Of a DNA stretch of 64,000 bases, positions 61,068-64,000 are shown one piece after another (position 1 is the stretch's first letter; each line of letters opens with the position of its first letter). Both the position numbers and the translations under genes were made by a program. This DNA comes from Prinia subflava (Eukaryota > Chordata > Aves > Passeriformes > Cisticolidae). Under the pieces are notes generated by a model that saw nothing but the letters and a program-made list of their open reading frames with translations, was not told the DNA's origin and did not search any database. Location of the stretch: assembly GCF_021018805.1 (NCBI RefSeq), contig NC_086250.1:61753322-61817321 (forward strand). The letters are read 5' to 3'.

Positions 61068-64000
61068 GTACTAGATCATGTCAGGTTTCTGTAACCATTG
61101 CAAAGGATTGTTCTAAAGTTAATTTTACTTTTGATAAGTCCTGTAAACACATCTTTCAGTTTTAAAAACAAATTCTTAGAACGTAAATATAGATAGCTTA
61201 ATATTTTGAAAAATATTTTATACATATATATCACGTTTTCAAAAAACCATTCATCATTACTCCAGCTCAAGGGAAAAAAACCCTGTAGATGTAGTTTCAC
61301 TTAATAGCTATGGTATATTATAGTGCTGGAATGTGGATATGAATAAGAATACGATAACCAAAGATAATTCCATTGTCACAATTCTCTTGAAACTTGGATA
61401 TTATTTAATTTTCTGAACATTGAAGTAATACTTTATTACTGCCTAATACTAAGATATAAATAAAATTGCCAATTTTTTACAATTAGCAAGAAAACATTGT
61501 AATGTATGGTATAGAGGAAGAATATATTTTCTGTGAAGACTGGTTTTCCACTTCATGCATCATGTATCAATAGAAACAAAGACAAATGGAAGGAGTTCCA
61601 AAGCTGCATATTTGATCCCTGTTTTGTGACACAGTGATAGAGTCAAGGATGAGAGAGAACAGGGAAGGCAAACCTTACAAACATTTCAAAATTCAAAGAC
61701 CTATAAAATAATACAAAGGAGTTGGAATTGCTGTTGATCCTAAAGTTTCTGACACTAGGAGAAGTTTTAGGGATTCTGCTTTAAAGTGTAACAAAAGCTT
61801 TTTTTGTGCCTGTTGGCATATGAAAATCTTTTAATATTGTCTTTAGGAGCACTGAAAAGTGCTGGAGCAATAGCACTTTATCCTGTTGGTAGGTTAGCTG
61901 GGCAGGTGGGACAGCTGCCTGCATTTTCTGGTTTAACATTTAGCAGGCTGGGTTTTCCAGTCTGTCAGCCAAATCATGGGCTGTGGGTGTGTTTGCACGT
62001 GTCTACTGCTTCTACTGCTAAAGAATGGCTGAGTTATCCTAACAAAACTTTTTAAGCACGAGTAAAGGTATTGTAGAAATCTGAGCTTATTTTATTGCTT
62101 TTCCAGACACTTTTAAACTTTTAGCATTAGCAAAGTTACAGATTTTAACACATCTAAAGTCAGGTGGTGGGTTGACCCTGGGCTCCAGGTACCCACCAAA
62201 GCTGCTCTACCACTTTAGTGGACAGAACAAAGAAAATACAGCAAGGAGTTTGTGGGTCAAGATAAGGATGGGGAGAGATCAGTCATTACCATCACAGGTT
62301 AGCCAGACATGACCTGGGGGAAAAAATTAATTTATTGCCAATCAAATCAGAGCCAGGTAATGAGAAATAAAGCCAATCCTAAAACACTTCCACCCCAGCC
62401 CTTCCTTCTTCCTGGGCTCAGCTTCACCCTTGAATTCTCTGCCTCCTTCCCTCAGCAGCACAGGGGAATGGGGATTTCGAACCTACCAAATCAGAATTGT
62501 CAAATTATAGGAAATGAGTTCATGTGAAAACAGAAGAAAGAAAATGATTGATCATGATTTTTAGAATCAAGAGATGAGAGTAAACACATGTCTGAAAATG
62601 GACACAGGCAGTGTAGTGGTTCATCTCCCTGGCACAGTATTCCAGTTTAGGAATGATGCCATTCTTGTCCTCATGTATCATAAAGCAGTATATGGCCTGT
62701 GTTGTCACACAGTTGATCAGCTGTGTATTCATGTCTTGATTATTTAAGAAGTTATATTGTGGCCTTTTCAGACCTCAAACTCAGTGTGGTTACAGAAAAT
62801 TTACTTTTTAAATTCAGTTGACTTTGTTGCCAGGCTCAGATTCCTTATGGACTTTATGAAAGTTAGTTATTCTGAAGTTGCATTTCTTAAATTTATCTGT
62901 CCTCTTGAATGAAAAACAACTGCACTGTGAAATAACACCCAAACTGCCACAGTAGTTGAATTATTGCAGGGTGGCTTTATGAATTCTAGCTTCTCCTGTA
63001 GCTTGTGGTCACACAATGAGGCCCTGTTCAGGTTATCAGTTTATTACTAGGGCTGGGACTTTGGGATTTGCAGTGATTCTCTGTGCTGCAACAAACTGCA
63101 CAAGCCAAAATATGATTCTGTCCTACAGAATTCTGGGATTAAATTTTTATTCATCAGGGAACACAAAAGAAATACTGGGAATGCATTGAAAAGCTAATTG
63201 TACAGTAATGTTGAACATACCAGAGATATGAACTGTATTGAAACACCCAAGCTGTGGTCAGGTCTCCAAATCTGTCAACTTGGCTGAAAGCTTTTCTATC
63301 TGCTTCATTTTTATAGCCTCTGTGTATAAGTTAGCCATGTGCAAGATATGCAATTGATTAAGTGATTTACTGAGGAAGGACTCGGGTTAACTCTTCATGC
63401 AGGGTACAGAAAAGCTACAGCACACAAACACTGCTGATGACTTTTGCTGCTGCTGTGCTAGAAGATCATTTTTCCTTAAAATTATTTCAGTTCCTTAAAT
63501 TAAAAAAAAAATATATTAGTACAAATATTACTCTGAAATGTTTAAACACGTCCTTTCTAGATTTGTTTTCCAAGCTCTGGCTTTTGGAATGGTGGTCATT
63601 TCAGAGTGCTGGAACTGATGGAAGTTCTCATTATCTCCAACACACTTTTTTCAAGAAAGCTCCATTTTCAGCCATTCCAAAGAGCATCATCTTTCTAATT
63701 AAGCTATTAATTATTCTGACTCTTTTGGGGATTTAAAGGTCTAGTTTAAAAATACCATCATTAATTTTTGGTTATCTTCAGTGCTGGCTGCTGAATGCAA
63801 ATTGCGTATTGACTTGCATGGATTAGGCAAAGTAGTGATTATAAAAATTGCCTACATTTCTCTTTTAGGGTCAGTGATGGAGAGTGGGTGGTCAGTGTAA
63901 GGCCACTTGTCCAAGGTTCTTCAGGAGCTAAGCTGAGAGAGCTGGGTGTTAACTCCAACAGAGGCACTGCTCTGCATTATGGTCTAGAAAACAATTGCAA
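61068..64000 (+). other. Presumed FBXL13 intron and window end
   Basis: No further LRR exon is recognised. A dispersed ERV-like repeat occupies about 62.16-62.48 kb. The rest is AT-rich. A splice-site-bounded stretch at 63870-63896 was considered and not accepted as an exon. Confidence 0.5.
62161..62480. mobile_element. Avian endogenous-retrovirus repeat (ERVL-type LTR-like)
   Basis: GGTTGACCCTGGGCTCCAGG, CCACCAAAGCTGCTCTACCA, GTGGGTCAAGATAAGGA, GGGGAGAGATCAGTCATTAC, AATTTATTGCCAATCAAATC, GAGCCAGGTAATGAGAAATA and GCAGCACAGGGGAATGGGG occur in the order I remember from a very common bird LTR family. Several mismatches and a degraded C-rich middle indicate an old copy. The exact family name and orientation are not certain. 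Confidence 0.6.

Larger units (their letters stand above)
23290..64000 (+). other. FBXL13: Inferred FBXL13 transcription unit (partial, runs past window end)
   Basis: The inference rests on three things: two leucine-rich-repeat exons resembling human FBXL13 (46950-47002 and 60907-61067), the antisense nested LRRC17, and the adjoining divergent ARMC10. FBXL13 is an F-box/LRR protein, also known as a dynein regulatory complex subunit (DRC6) of motile cilia. The F-box exon and about five LRR exons expected between the two recognised ones were not found by eye. Either they are very divergent or the gene is decaying in this lineage. Confidence 0.55.

Noticed and set aside
63870..63896. Possible FBXL13 exon near the window end (ttctcttttag acceptor, GTAAGG donor; reads SVMESG)
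   Set aside because: The tripeptide SVM matches a human FBXL13 stretch, but the rest does not and the segment is under 30 bases. Treated as chance.
1..64000. CRISPR arrays, rRNA, tRNA, phage or bacterial operons
   Set aside because: No spaced direct-repeat array, no cloverleaf or rRNA-like sequence and no operon-like gene packing was noticed by eye; the window is typical vertebrate intron-rich DNA.

Overview
The window is vertebrate nuclear DNA, almost certainly from a bird. Coding exons are short and separated by long AT-rich introns with GT/AG ends, the dispersed repeats are CR1 LINE fragments and avian-type LTR sequence, and no bacterial-type gene organisation is present. The gene content matches the conserved block that in human lies on 7q22 (NAPEPLD, ARMC10, FBXL13, LRRC17). 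Species assignment beyond 'bird, probably Neoaves' is inference.

Layout. 1-2620 is non-coding sequence before the first NAPEPLD coding exon. NAPEPLD (+) has four coding exons between 2621 and 12205 and can be read completely (395 aa). ARMC10 (-) has six coding exons between 22669 and 15962 (305 aa) and converges tail-to-tail with NAPEPLD. A CpG island at about 22.3-23.3 kb covers the ARMC10 start and probably also starts FBXL13 on the + strand, since the two genes are divergent neighbours in mammals. From there to the end the window appears to be the FBXL13 transcription unit. I recognise only two leucine-rich-repeat exons (46950-47002 and 60907-61067) plus weaker candidate N-terminal exons at 25-30 kb. 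LRRC17 (-) has three coding exons between 46088 and 40132 (438 aa) and is nested antisense inside the FBXL13 unit, as in mammals.

The genes do not form a pathway. NAPEPLD is the zinc phospholipase D that makes N-acylethanolamines, ARMC10 is a membrane-anchored armadillo protein linked to mitochondria, FBXL13 is an F-box/LRR (dynein regulatory complex-type) protein, and LRRC17 is a secreted LRR protein linked to bone-cell differentiation. Their proximity is old synteny.

The most unusual signals are: a sharply bounded GC/CpG-rich patch over the NAPEPLD catalytic motif; an orphan CpG island inside a NAPEPLD intron with a 132-codon antisense ORF; a three-arm AT-rich hairpin in an LRRC17 intron; an unidentified protein-like ORF just beyond the ARMC10/FBXL13 promoter; and the apparent absence of most FBXL13 LRR exons from the interval where they should lie.
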